The notes below the pieces were generated by a model. The model saw nothing but the letters and a program-made list of their open reading frames with translations. It had not been told where the DNA came from and ran no database searches. DNA of 40,392 nt from a virus: IMG/VR virus record IMGVR_UViG_3300028800_002446, positions 1-40,392 of that record. One strand, written 5' to 3'. Within the stretch, counting starts at the first letter, position 1, and each line of letters begins with the position of its first letter. Below are positions 15,880 through 23,927 of this stretch, one piece after another. The position numbers were made by a program, and so were the translations under genes.

Positions 15880-17182
15880 CCTGCAGTATGCGATCGGCCT
15901 GCCGCCCGAGCAGGCAATCCGGTTCTTCGAATCAAAGGGATACCAGCTCGGATTCAAATGGCAGGACGTGTGGGCCGAGGCGCATGCCCGCGCATTCACG
16001 GTCGCGGGCGTGATGAAGGTCGATGTGCTGCAGGACATCCGGCAAGCGCTCACGGATGCGTTAAAAAACGGCAAGACGCTCGCGCAGTTTAAAGACGAGC
16101 TGATGCCCGTCTTGCAGAAGAAGGGATGGCTTGGGCGCGGCGACGTCGTCGACGGCGACACGGGCGAGATACAGGGGCGGCGTCTCACGCCGCGCCGGCT
16201 CAACACGATCTTCCAGACGAACATGCAGTCGGCGTACATGGCCGGGCGCTTCGCCTCGCAGATGGAGAGCGTCGGCGAGCGGCCGTACTGGGAATACGTC
16301 GCGGTGCTCGACAATCGAACGCGGCCGGCGCACGCGGCGCTGTCCGGTTCGATCTACCGGTACGACGACCCGTTCTGGGCGACGTTCTACCCGCCGAACG
16401 GGTACAACTGCCGGTGCCGCGTCCGCACGCGCGCACGAGCCTGGGTCGAACAAAACGGCGTGCCGGTACGGAACAGCGACGGGCACATTGTCGAAGTCGA
16501 GATCGTCGATCGCACCGGCATAAGGCGGCCGGCGCTTGCGTACTCCGATCCGGCGACGGGAAAAAAGGTGCTGCCCGACCCCGGCTTTGGATTCAATCCT
16601 GGCCGCGAGTGGCAGCGGCCGTTCACGCCGCCGCCGCTCGACACGCTCCCGCGCACGTTTCCGGTTGGTGTCGATCTGCCGGAGCTACCCATGCCGACAA
16701 CGGTACCGGCATCGAGCCTGCTGCCGTCGAACCTCGCGCCCGAGCAGTACGCGCAGGCGTTTCTCCACGAGTTCGGCATCCAGCCTGGCCAGACGAAAGT
16801 CTACGAGGACGTCGCCCATTCCCGGCTGGCCATCTCCGACGATCTGTTCAAGGCGGGCGACGGCAGCTGGAAGGCGGATAAGGATGGTCGCGGCCCGTAC
16901 ATGGCGCTGCTCGCCCGTGCAGTGCAGGCGCCGGACGAAATCTGGTTGCGCTGGGAGCAAAGCCGCGACCAGCCCGACAAGTGGCTGCTCAAGCGCCGCT
17001 ATATCAAGTCGTGGCTTGTCGACGGACAGCAGGGGCCGCAATACGGGTTGAGCGTGTTCGAATTCGGGCAGGACGGCTGGTCGGCTTCGACGTCAATGAT
17101 GTCGAATGCGGATCGCGGCCCGGATGCGCGGCGTCGTTATATCCAGAAGCAGCGCGATGGCTTTCTGGCATACCGGAAATAG
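15866..17182 (+). CDS. Minor head protein (Mu gp30/F-like) with C-terminal PBECR-like nuclease domain
   Basis: A 438-residue protein. Residues ~55-195 are the Mu F head-morphogenesis domain, with VLDNRTRPAHAALSGSIY (148-165) and PPNGYNCRCRVRTRA (176-190). After a Pro-rich linker (~250-290), residues ~295-438 resemble the phage Barnase-EndoU-ColicinE5/RelE-like (PBECR) group, with KVYEDVAHSRLAISDDLF, GRGPYMALLARAVQAPDEIW and a C-terminal RRRYIQKQRDGFLAYRK. Known minor head proteins of this type are carried in the virion, so the domain may be delivered with DNA. The nuclease call rests on pattern memory only. ATG 15,866 lies inside the portal gene. Confidence 0.88.
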   Translation: MAGIDLQYAIGLPPEQAIRFFESKGYQLGFKWQDVWAEAHARAFTVAGVMKVDVLQDIRQALTDALKNGKTLAQFKDELMPVLQKKGWLGRGDVVDGDTGEIQGRRLTPRRLNTIFQTNMQSAYMAGRFASQMESVGERPYWEYVAVLDNRTRPAHAALSGSIYRYDDPFWATFYPPNGYNCRCRVRTRARAWVEQNGVPVRNSDGHIVEVEIVDRTGIRRPALAYSDPATGKKVLPDPGFGFNPGREWQRPFTPPPLDTLPRTFPVGVDLPELPMPTTVPASSLLPSNLAPEQYAQAFLHEFGIQPGQTKVYEDVAHSRLAISDDLFKAGDGSWKADKDGRGPYMALLARAVQAPDEIWLRWEQSRDQPDKWLLKRRYIKSWLVDGQQGPQYGLSVFEFGQDGWSASTSMMSNADRGPDARRRYIQKQRDGFLAYRK

Positions 17183-17185
17183 AAA

Positions 17186-17213
17186 GGCCCGCGACGCCGA
17201 CTCGTTGCGGGCC
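17186..17213 (+). terminator. Intercistronic hairpin after minor head gene
   Basis: GGCCCGC (17,186-17,192) pairs with GCGGGCC (17,207-17,213); the stem can be extended inward by GAC/GTT with one wobble pair, leaving an eight-base loop. It starts four bases after the stop codon. No T-tract follows, so it may stabilise mRNA or attenuate transcription and not be a full terminator. Confidence 0.45.
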
Positions 17214-17285
17214 ACCGTGCAGTTCCTTTGGACGCGCCAGTCGGGAGCCTGTGCGACTGCAATCGGGGTAACTGGAGAATAGCAC

Positions 17286-17861
17286 ATGATCGAAATCGCA
17301 ATTGACACCAGCGGGCTGGAAGCGACCCTCGAACGCCTCGTCGCTGCTGTCGCCGACGCCAGTCCGGTGATGCGGCAGATTGGCGACATCATGTGGGACG
17401 CCGTCGAGGAAAATTTCGCGCAGCAGGGCCGGCCGCGCTGGCTCGGGCTGAAGCCATCGACGCTGCAGCAGCGCGTCGGCAGCCAGCTCGGCAAGGGGCG
17501 CGGCGTGCTGAAGTCCGGCGCATGGAGCCTGCAGGTCGGGCAGCGTGTTGCCCGCTCGATCAAGATCCTGCAGGCGTCCGGGCGACTTGCCTCCAGTATC
17601 ACGCCGAGCTACGACGCCACGAGCGCGCGCGTGGGCACTAACGTCGTCTATGCGGCGATCCACCAGTTCGGCGGCACGACGAAACCGCACGTGATCCGTC
17701 CGAAGAACGCCAAGGCGCTTCACTTCGGCGGCATCTTCGCGAAACAGGTCAATCACCCCGGCTCGAAAATCCCCGCGCGACCGTTTCTCGCCATCACGAC
17801 TTCGGACGGTATCGCGATCGAGGAAGCGATGGCAAACTACCTGCGCAACGTGGTCGGATGA
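17286..17861 (+). CDS. Phage virion morphogenesis protein (Mu gpG-like)
   Basis: A 191-residue protein of the phage virion morphogenesis/tail-completion family: the N-terminal IDTSGLEATLERLVAAV helix, GDIMWDAVEENFAQQGRPRW (residues ~36-56), then YAAIHQFGGTTKPHVI (~121-136) and a C-terminal RPFLAITTSDG. In Mu, gpG is involved in head-tail joining or fiber-related maturation; head completion is the usual annotation. Upstream lies a 103-base gap with the hairpin and CTGGAGAATAGCAC before the ATG. The gene is intact. Confidence 0.9.
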   Translation: MIEIAIDTSGLEATLERLVAAVADASPVMRQIGDIMWDAVEENFAQQGRPRWLGLKPSTLQQRVGSQLGKGRGVLKSGAWSLQVGQRVARSIKILQASGRLASSITPSYDATSARVGTNVVYAAIHQFGGTTKPHVIRPKNAKALHFGGIFAKQVNHPGSKIPARPFLAITTSDGIAIEEAMANYLRNVVG

Positions 17862-18067
17862 CCAGTTCCGAAATCGGGCGCTGGGAGCCGTTGGCGGGGT
17901 TGCTACGCGCCGTACCCTATCGTTGCCCCCGGCGACCCCGTTAAACCCCCGTTAAAACGCGCCGGATCATCCTTCCGGTTCCGCATGCTCACCCGATAGC
18001 CGGGTGACGCCTCCGAACTGACACCGTTCCACTCTTTTCTTGCCGTGCCGGTCAACAGAATGACGGC
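17862..18067 (+). promoter_or_regulatory. Gap before protease gene with 7-bp inverted repeat
   Basis: This 206-base gap is the largest inside the head genes. It holds a perfect inverted repeat TCACCCG (17,989-17,995) / CGGGTGA (18,001-18,007) with a five-base spacer. No convincing -35/-10 pair and no SD-like site directly before ATG 18,068 is seen. It may carry an activator-dependent late promoter for the protease-capsid genes, as late Mu genes have several such promoters. That is inference. Confidence 0.35.
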
Positions 18068-19162
18068 ATGGCTACGAAACGCACATCGGGCTCGGCGATC
18101 GCCGCCCTGACCGTCGAAATCACCGACCGCACCGGCAAGTCGATCCAGCTGCTACCGGCGGGCCGCTTCTCGTCCATCGACGGGCGGCCGGCATCCGTCG
18201 CGACATGCAGCCAGTGGGTGTGCGGCCCGGATCAGGCGGCATCCGTCGTGGCCCTCGCCGCGCAGCAATCCAATCCGATGGTGATCGACTATGAGCACCA
18301 GACCCTGAGCAGTCAACAGAACGGCCAGCCCGCGCCGGCCGCTGGCTGGTTCAAGAACCTCGAATGGCGCGAAGGCCAGGGGCTCTTCGCAACCGATGTC
18401 GAGTGGACACCGGCCGCCGCACGCGCCATCGCGGATGGCGAGTACCGCTTCATCTCTCCCGTATTCGAGTTCAACGCCCAGACCGGTGACGTGCAGCGCA
18501 TGCGTATGGCTGCACTCACAAACAACCCCGGTCTGGACGGCATGCAGACCGTTGCACTTTCCGCTTTTTTCCCCTCAACCCAGGAGCCGCAGATGAACAA
18601 GCTGCTGCAGGCACTGCTCACGGCCCTCGGGCTCGACGTGCGGGCGTCTGAAGACCAGGCGACCACCGCCTTGAACGCGCACCTCGCGAAAGCGAAGAGC
18701 GACGCCGATCAGGTGGCCGCCCTTACCGCCCAGAAGGCTAACGACACCGCGCAGATCGCGGCGCTCACCGCTGCTGCCGGCAAACCGGACCCGGCGCAAT
18801 ACGTCCCGATCGCCGTCGTGTCCGACCTGCAGAAACAGGTTGCCGCGCTTTCCGCCCAGCAAACCGGTCGCGAAGTCGAGGAGGTGGTCCAGGCTGCACT
18901 GTCGGCCGGCAAGCTGCTGCCCGCCCAGGAAACGTGGGCACGCGACCTCGGCAAGAGCAATCTCGCTGCGCTCAAGAGCTACGTCGAATCGGCGCCGAAG
19001 ATCGCAGCACTCACGAGCCAGCAGACCGGCGGGCGTGCTCCGGCCGGCGACACCGATGTCGGGCAGCTCGTGACCACCGACCCCACGCTCGTCGCCGTGT
19101 GCCGGATGTTCGGCAACAAACCGGCTGACGTCATCAAGTCCGCGTCGGGAGCTGAACAATGA
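18068..19162 (+). CDS. I: Prohead protease fused to scaffold (Mu gpI-like)
   Basis: A 364-residue Mu I-type protein. Residues 1-165 are the protease: ASVATCSQWVCGPDQAASV, then NPMVIDYEHQTLSSQ (residues 69-83) and EYRFISPVFEFN (125-136), a pattern shared by Mu I proteases. Residues ~190-345 are helical and Gln/Ala-rich, as expected of a scaffold (DADQVAALTAQKANDTAQIA). In Mu the protease matures the head and its C-terminal half is also made separately as gpZ. An internal ATG with its own ribosome site (18,593) fits that arrangement. The stop overlaps the next gene's ATG. Confidence 0.9.
   Translation: MATKRTSGSAIAALTVEITDRTGKSIQLLPAGRFSSIDGRPASVATCSQWVCGPDQAASVVALAAQQSNPMVIDYEHQTLSSQQNGQPAPAAGWFKNLEWREGQGLFATDVEWTPAAARAIADGEYRFISPVFEFNAQTGDVQRMRMAALTNNPGLDGMQTVALSAFFPSTQEPQMNKLLQALLTALGLDVRASEDQATTALNAHLAKAKSDADQVAALTAQKANDTAQIAALTAAAGKPDPAQYVPIAVVSDLQKQVAALSAQQTGREVEEVVQAALSAGKLLPAQETWARDLGKSNLAALKSYVESAPKIAALTSQQTGGRAPAGDTDVGQLVTTDPTLVAVCRMFGNKPADVIKSASGAEQ
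18593..19162 (+). CDS. Z: Internal in-frame scaffold protein (Mu gpZ-like)
   Basis: The ATG at 18,593 is in frame with the protease gene (codon 176). AGGAG (18,582-18,586) lies six bases upstream, an optimal site that is unusual within coding sequence. The 189-residue product MNKLLQALLTALGLDVR... is wholly helical and Ala/Gln-rich, suiting a scaffold that lines the prohead and is removed by the protease. Mu uses the same nested I/Z arrangement. Separate expression is inferred, not shown. Confidence 0.72.
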   Translation: MNKLLQALLTALGLDVRASEDQATTALNAHLAKAKSDADQVAALTAQKANDTAQIAALTAAAGKPDPAQYVPIAVVSDLQKQVAALSAQQTGREVEEVVQAALSAGKLLPAQETWARDLGKSNLAALKSYVESAPKIAALTSQQTGGRAPAGDTDVGQLVTTDPTLVAVCRMFGNKPADVIKSASGAEQ

Positions 19163-19563
19163 CCGCCACGACCACTGACCGTAATACACCGCTGAAGGAC
19201 GGCGAAATCATCGCCGTACCGGTTGCAGCCAACACCGTCATCCGTGCGGGCGTGATCGTGTGCGTGAACGCCCAGGGCGACGCCGTCGAAGGTAGCACCG
19301 CCGAGAACCTCACGTATCTGGGCCGCTCGGAGGCGTCCGTCGACAACACCGGCGGCGCAGCTGGCGCTGTTGTCGTGCAGGTGCGGCGCGGCCTGATGTT
19401 CCAGTGGGCCAATGCTGCCGACGATCCGGTGACGCAGGCGCTGCTCGGCAAACCCTGCTACGTCGAGGACAACCAGACGGTCGCGGCGACGAACGGTGGC
19501 AATACCCGTTCGCCCGCTGGCTACGTGTACGGCGTGGACGCCAGCGGCGTCTGGGTCCTGTAA
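19159..19563 (+). CDS. Head decoration-like protein (DUF2190-type)
   Basis: A 134-residue beta-rich protein between the scaffold and the major capsid gene, starting in an ATGA overlap. The pattern LKDGEIIAVPVAANTVIRAG, VCVNAQGDAVEG, LTYLGRSEASVDN and GLMFQWANAADDP resembles DUF2190/lambda gpD-like capsid decoration proteins of Mu-like phages. It should bind the expanded capsid surface. The gene is intact. Confidence 0.8.
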   Translation: MTATTTDRNTPLKDGEIIAVPVAANTVIRAGVIVCVNAQGDAVEGSTAENLTYLGRSEASVDNTGGAAGAVVVQVRRGLMFQWANAADDPVTQALLGKPCYVEDNQTVAATNGGNTRSPAGYVYGVDASGVWVL

Positions 19564-19608
19564 CGAGCCAGCAGCCCGGCGACATTCACATATAGAGGGA
19601 GCTAATAC

Positions 19609-20538
19609 ATGCTCGTCAATGCCAGTACCATCCAGGCCGTCTTCCTGAACCTGAACGCGAGCTTCAACAACGCGTTCGAGGGGGCGCCCGTCATGTGGGA
19701 TCAGATTGCGATGCTCTCGCCGTCGGGTTCCCGCGAGAACGTCTATGCGTGGCTCGAAAATTTCCCGCGCATGCGCCAGTGGATCGGCGAAAAGGACGTC
19801 AAGGCGCTGATCGCCCACGGCTACACGGTGGTCAACCAGGACTGGGAAGCGACCGTCGAAGTCGACCGCAACGACATCGAGGACGACAACCTCGGCATCT
19901 ACGCGCCGATGGCGCAGTCGGCCGGCTACTCGGCGAAGCAATTGCCCGACGAGATCGTGCTGGGCGTCGTCAATGGTGCCTTCGAGAACCCGTGCTACGA
20001 CGGTCAGCCGTTTTTCTCGGGCGCACATCCGGTCCAGGGCGAACCGTGGTCCAACCTCGGCAACGTGCAGTTGTCGATCGCAGGTCAGGCGCAGGCGATG
20101 AACAGTCTCGGCGTGGCGCGCACGCAGCTGCGCAAGGTGGCCGACAACGAAGGCCGGCCGCTGAACATCAACCCGAACATCCTGCTCGTGCCGCCGGCAC
20201 TCGAAGACACCGCCAACGCGCTGATGATCAACGACCGTCTGAACGACGGCATGCCGAACCCGTACAAGGGGACGATGAAGGTCATCTGCGACGCGCGCCT
20301 GACCTCGGACAGCGCATGGTTCGTGCTGGATACGACCAAGCCGGTCAAGCCGTTCATCTACCAGCAACGCAAGGCGCCCGTGTTCGTGCAGCAGACCGAG
20401 CCGGAAGCTGAAGGCGTGTTCACGCGCAAGAAGTTCAAGTTCGGTGCCGAAGCGCGCGCGGCTGGAGCCTATGGCTTCTGGCAGCTCGCGTGGGGCTCGA
20501 CTGGCACGACCGCGCCGGCCGGCGCCCCCGCTCAGTAA
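19609..20538 (+). CDS. T: Major head subunit (Mu gpT-like)
   Basis: A 309-residue capsid protein with the gpT pattern: FLNLNASFNNAFEGAP near the N-terminus, NVYAWLENFPRMRQWIGEKD (residues ~44-63), WEATVEVDRNDIEDDNLGIY (~82-101), and CYDGQPFFSGAHPVQGEPWS (~128-147). The C-terminal part has RKFKFGAEARAAGAYGFWQLA-like residues, typical of the HK97 A-domain end. GAGGGAGC (19,595-19,602) precedes the ATG. It builds the icosahedral head. Confidence 0.95.
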   Translation: MLVNASTIQAVFLNLNASFNNAFEGAPVMWDQIAMLSPSGSRENVYAWLENFPRMRQWIGEKDVKALIAHGYTVVNQDWEATVEVDRNDIEDDNLGIYAPMAQSAGYSAKQLPDEIVLGVVNGAFENPCYDGQPFFSGAHPVQGEPWSNLGNVQLSIAGQAQAMNSLGVARTQLRKVADNEGRPLNINPNILLVPPALEDTANALMINDRLNDGMPNPYKGTMKVICDARLTSDSAWFVLDTTKPVKPFIYQQRKAPVFVQQTEPEAEGVFTRKKFKFGAEARAAGAYGFWQLAWGSTGTTAPAGAPAQ

Positions 20539-20596
20539 CGCATACCCCGTGAGCGAGAACTGCCGCGCGAGCCGGTAAGCGCGGAGGAAGGATCGT

Positions 20597-20628
20597 CCGC
20601 TGCCCGCCGGGCAATGTCTGGGCAGCGG
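20597..20628 (+). terminator. Hairpin after the major capsid gene
   Basis: CCGCTGCCC (20,597-20,605) and GGGCAGCGG (20,620-20,628) form a perfect nine-base stem with a 14-base loop. An alternative inner hairpin (GCCC-GCC-GGGC, 20,602-20,612) competes with it. It is followed by TGTAATTCC, without a T-run. It sits 58 bases after the capsid stop and could set the capsid-to-downstream expression ratio or protect the capsid mRNA. Confidence 0.5.
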
Positions 20629-20660
20629 TGTAATTCCAGTACATCACCCAGGAGTCACCT

Positions 20661-21092
20661 GTGTCGGAAAAAACCAAGGTTCTGGTCGTTGAGGCAAAGC
20701 GCAACGGCTACCGTCGCGCCGGTCTGCTCTTCGGCGAATCCGCCGTCAACATCCCGGTATCGACGCTTACGAAGCACCAGATCAAGGAGCTGGAGCACGA
20801 TCGCATGCTCTCGGTGTGCGAGGTCGAGCTGGACACCCCAAGCGCTGCGGATCTGTTGGAGATGCGCCGCAAGGAAGCGATCGTCGATGAATTGATCGCG
20901 GCGCTGCCGGCCGACTTCGTGTGGACCGAAAGCCCGGTCGAATACATCGCGAATCTGCAGACGCAACTGCGCGTCCAGACCGAGCGCGCGTCGTCGCTGT
21001 CCACCGAGGTCGAAACGCTGCGCGCTACTGCGGCCGACGCCGCACAGTCGCAAGCGGGCATCTCGACCACCAAGCCGCACGGCCGGAAGTAA
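20661..21092 (+). CDS. Mu gp35-like protein
   Basis: A 143-residue protein starting at GTG 20,661 with AGGAG (20,650-20,654) six bases before it. The N-terminal part contains GYRRAGLLFGESAVNIPVST and LTKHQIKELEHDRMLSV, matching the short phage protein after the capsid gene in Mu-like phages (HI1506-like; Mu gp35). The C-terminal third is helical. It is probably a head-completion or capsid-associated protein; no activity is known. Confidence 0.75.
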   Translation: MSEKTKVLVVEAKRNGYRRAGLLFGESAVNIPVSTLTKHQIKELEHDRMLSVCEVELDTPSAADLLEMRRKEAIVDELIAALPADFVWTESPVEYIANLQTQLRVQTERASSLSTEVETLRATAADAAQSQAGISTTKPHGRK

Positions 21093-21095
21093 GCG

Positions 21096-21518
21096 ATGGA
21101 CTACGCAGCGCAGACCGATATGGTCGCCCGCTTCGGCAATGACGAAGTGGTCGCCCTGACCGATCGCAGCCAGGCCGGGGTGATCGATCCGACCGTGCTC
21201 GGGCAGGCGCTCGATACGGCCAGCGCGCAGATCGACACGTATCTGTCGGGTCGCTACGCGCTGCCGTTGCAGATCGTGCCGAAGTTCCTCGTGACGGTGT
21301 GCTGCGATATCGCGCGCTACAACCTGTGCGTGGGCAGCACGCGTGGCAGCGAGGAGATCGAGACGCGCTACAAGGATGCCGTGCGCTTTCTTGAACTGGC
21401 TTCGAGCGGCAAGGTCACCCTTGGCCTCACACCGGCCGGTCAGGTGCAGACGTCGAGCACGATCGAATTCAACACCGGCACGAAGATCTTCAGCCGTAGC
21501 GATCGCGGAGCGTACTGA
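21096..21518 (+). CDS. DUF1320 family protein (Mu gp36-like)
   Basis: A 140-residue protein with the DUF1320 signature: YAAQTDMVARFGNDEVVALT at the start, then LDTASAQIDTYLSGRYALPL (residues ~44-63) and VTVCCDIARYNLCVGSTRGS (~70-89). Members act as head-tail connector/adaptor proteins (gp6-like fold) in Mu-like phages. The stop overlaps the next start by one base (TGATG). Confidence 0.9.
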   Translation: MDYAAQTDMVARFGNDEVVALTDRSQAGVIDPTVLGQALDTASAQIDTYLSGRYALPLQIVPKFLVTVCCDIARYNLCVGSTRGSEEIETRYKDAVRFLELASSGKVTLGLTPAGQVQTSSTIEFNTGTKIFSRSDRGAY

Positions 21519-22228
21519 TGGCCGCGCCCGTGCCGATCATCACTGCCGTCGAGAACGCGATCGTCGATCGCCTTACGCGCGGCCTTGGCCAGATGGTGCG
21601 CAGGGTGAGCACTTACGGGGGTGAGTTCGACGACGACGGGCTCGCTGATGTCGTGCGTAACCTGCCGGCCGCATGGGTCACTTTCGGCGGCATCCGCAAG
21701 TCGGAGCCGGTCGACAAAAGCAAACGGAAGTGGAAGCGCGACGCCACGTTCGTCGTCATGGTCGGTGACCGCAGCGTGCGCAGCGAGGCCGCGAGCCGCC
21801 AGGGCGGTGCGAGCCTCGCCGAGGTCGGCGCCAACATGCTGATCTGGGCCGTGACGCGGCTCGTCACGCGGCAGGATCTCGCGTTGCCGATCCGCGAGTT
21901 AGAGCCCGGTGCTGTTCGCACGCTGTTCAACACAAAGCTCCAGCGTGACGCCTTCTCGGTGTTCGCTCTGGAGTTCCACACCGCGTGGATTGAAGAGGCG
22001 CTGGTCGGTCGCACGTATCCGCAGCCGGTCGATCCGGCCACTGTCGACGCGAGCGACCCGACGTCCGGACTCGACGCGCTCTTCGCCCTGTATCACGGCC
22101 AGCTCGACCCGGCCACCCCCGATCTCAAGTCGGTCGAACTCAACACGTTTGTCAATAACGCGCCCGAGTCGGGCTTGCCGCAGGCGCAGGACATCGTCAC
22201 CTTGCCCCCCTCACAGGAGTCGCAATGA
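21518..22228 (+). CDS. DUF1834 family protein (Mu gp37-like)
   Basis: A 236-residue protein of the DUF1834/gp37 group: IITAVENAIVDRLTRGLGQM, then AAWVTFGGIRKSEPV and ATFVVMVGDRSVRSEAASR, with IREL near residue 127. Relatives are taken as tail-terminator or head-tail joining proteins, because the gene lies between connector and sheath. The extra C-terminal ~80 residues include an acidic Asp/Pro/Ser-rich stretch. The last four bases overlap the next gene. Confidence 0.86.
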   Translation: MAAPVPIITAVENAIVDRLTRGLGQMVRRVSTYGGEFDDDGLADVVRNLPAAWVTFGGIRKSEPVDKSKRKWKRDATFVVMVGDRSVRSEAASRQGGASLAEVGANMLIWAVTRLVTRQDLALPIRELEPGAVRTLFNTKLQRDAFSVFALEFHTAWIEEALVGRTYPQPVDPATVDASDPTSGLDALFALYHGQLDPATPDLKSVELNTFVNNAPESGLPQAQDIVTLPPSQESQ

Positions 22229-22446
22229 AAGTCAAGGCAGCTGCTGGCGTGATGGTCCCGATGGAGGGAACCCCGCGCAAATACATCACCGACGCGCAGG
22301 AGCAGGAAGTGCCCGCGTCGGCCTACTACCGTCGCCGCGTGGCCGAGGGCGATCTGGTTGTCGTCGACGCGAAGCCGGCCGCCGGAAAGTCGTCGGGCGC
22401 GACGGGTACGCCGGCCGTAGCGCGCGGCGTCGCGTCCGAAGCGTGA
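22225..22446 (+). CDS. DUF2635 family protein (Mu gp38-like)
   Basis: A 73-residue protein starting in an ATGA overlap. It matches DUF2635: VPMEGTPRKYI, then the VPASAYYRRRVAEGDLVVVD block (residues ~33-52), ending in an Ala/Gly tail. These small proteins always lie just before the sheath gene in Mu-like phages. Their role in tail assembly is not known. Confidence 0.87.
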   Translation: MKVKAAAGVMVPMEGTPRKYITDAQEQEVPASAYYRRRVAEGDLVVVDAKPAAGKSSGATGTPAVARGVASEA

Positions 22447-22475
22447 TCGCAGTTCGCCGTTAAAAAGGAGCTGAC

Positions 22476-23906
22476 ATGAACAGTCCGAACATCAGTTTTA
22501 GCAGCATCCCGGCGAGCACGCGCAAGCCGGGTGACTATTTCGAATTCAATACGACGGGCGCGGTCAACGCGCTGCCGGGCAATCCCCAGCTCGTGCTCTT
22601 CATCGGGCAACGCCTGACGACGGGCACCGTTCCCGCGCTGCAGGCCGTGTCGGTGTTCTCGGATGAGGACGCTGCGACGTATTTCGGCCGCGGCTCGATC
22701 GCCCACCAGATGGCGATGGCGGGACTCACCGCGAACAACTATGTGGCCCTCACAATGATCGCCGTCGACGACGACGCGGCCGGCGTGCTCGCGACCGGCG
22801 CGTTGCTCCTCGATGGCGCGGCGACGGCCAACGGCTCGGTGAGCATCTCGATAGCGAACGTTGCGGCAACGGTCGCCGTGAATAGCGGCGACACGGCCGC
22901 TGCGATCGCCACGGCGCTCGTCGCGCAGATTGGCAATCAGCCGAACCTGCCCGTGACGGCCAGCGTCGACGCACAGACGCCGGGAAAGATCACTATCTCC
23001 GCGCGCAACAAGGGCGCTGCCAGCAACGGCATCACGATTGCGTTCGCATCGCAGGCCGATGGCGTGAGCGGCACGGTCACCACGATGTCCGGTGGCCAGA
23101 ACGACCCGGATATCAGCGATGCGCTTGCTGCCGTATTCGGTGCTGGCCACGACATCATCGCGAGCCCGTTCTCGACGGCCACCGCGCTCACCGCGCTGCG
23201 AACACACCTCGACGCGGTGTCCAGCCCGATGGAACAGCGCGGTGCGCTCGGCTTTGCGGGCTGGCCCGGCACGCTGGCAACCGCGACCACGCTGGCGACG
23301 GCCATCAACAGCGGTCGTATCTCTCTCGGCTGGCACAACGGCTCGACGCTGCCGGCATGGCAGATTGCCGCCGCCTACGCCGCCGAGGTCGCCTCCGAGC
23401 AGGACCCGTCGATGCCGCTCGATACTCTGCCGCTTACCGGTCTCGATGCCACCGACGTAACGCTGCGACCGGGCCGCACGGAACAGGAGAGCGCGCTCTG
23501 GAACGGCGTGTCCCCGTTCGAGGTCGGACCGGGCAATGTGGTGCAGATCGTGCGCGCGATCTCGACCTATACGGTCAACGCGCAGGGCGTGTCCGATCCG
23601 TCGCTGCTCGACATCACGACGATCCGCACGCTCGACTACATGCGCGAGGCGTGGCGCCAGCGCATCGCACTGCGTTTCCCGCGTGCCAAAAACGACGCAA
23701 AAACGGCCGACAAGGTGCGCTCCGAGCTGCTCGACGTGGCCTACAAGGCGGAAGACGCGGAGATTATCCAGAACGTCGACCAGTACAAGAATCAGTTCCT
23801 CGTTGAGCAGGATCTGCAGGACCCCACGCGCCTCGACGCGAAGCTGCCGTGCAACATCGTGCCAGGTCTGCACGTCTTCGCGGCCGTGATCGACCTGATC
23901 CTCTAA
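22476..23906 (+). CDS. L: Tail sheath protein (Mu gpL-like)
   Basis: A 476-residue contractile sheath subunit with AAAAAGGAG before the ATG. It carries the Mu L pattern: ISFSSIPASTRKPGDYFEFN at the N-terminus, VLFIGQRLTTGTVP, FGRGSIAHQMAMAGLTANNY (~71-90), then the C-terminal FEVGPGNVVQIVRAISTYTV (~347-366), LDITTIRTLDYMREAWRQRI and the final RLDAKLPCNIVPGLHVFAAV. It marks the phage as a myovirus. The insertion between residues ~110 and 230 is Ala/Thr-rich and probably forms the outer, variable domain. Confidence 0.95.
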   Translation: MNSPNISFSSIPASTRKPGDYFEFNTTGAVNALPGNPQLVLFIGQRLTTGTVPALQAVSVFSDEDAATYFGRGSIAHQMAMAGLTANNYVALTMIAVDDDAAGVLATGALLLDGAATANGSVSISIANVAATVAVNSGDTAAAIATALVAQIGNQPNLPVTASVDAQTPGKITISARNKGAASNGITIAFASQADGVSGTVTTMSGGQNDPDISDALAAVFGAGHDIIASPFSTATALTALRTHLDAVSSPMEQRGALGFAGWPGTLATATTLATAINSGRISLGWHNGSTLPAWQIAAAYAAEVASEQDPSMPLDTLPLTGLDATDVTLRPGRTEQESALWNGVSPFEVGPGNVVQIVRAISTYTVNAQGVSDPSLLDITTIRTLDYMREAWRQRIALRFPRAKNDAKTADKVRSELLDVAYKAEDAEIIQNVDQYKNQFLVEQDLQDPTRLDAKLPCNIVPGLHVFAAVIDLIL

Positions 23907-23927
23907 CGCAGCCACCGGAGAACCGAA

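Noticed and set aside
14371-16314. 647-codon open frame on the minus strand
   Set aside because: It is antisense to the portal and minor head genes; composition is typical of a shadow frame with no recognisable domain.
18979-20367. 462-codon open frame on the minus strand
   Set aside because: It spans the complement of the scaffold end, decoration-like and capsid genes; no ribosome site, no domain.
22326-23915. 529-codon open frame on the minus strand
   Set aside because: It is antisense to the sheath gene, which is clearly real; the product is Arg/His/Val-rich without domain features.
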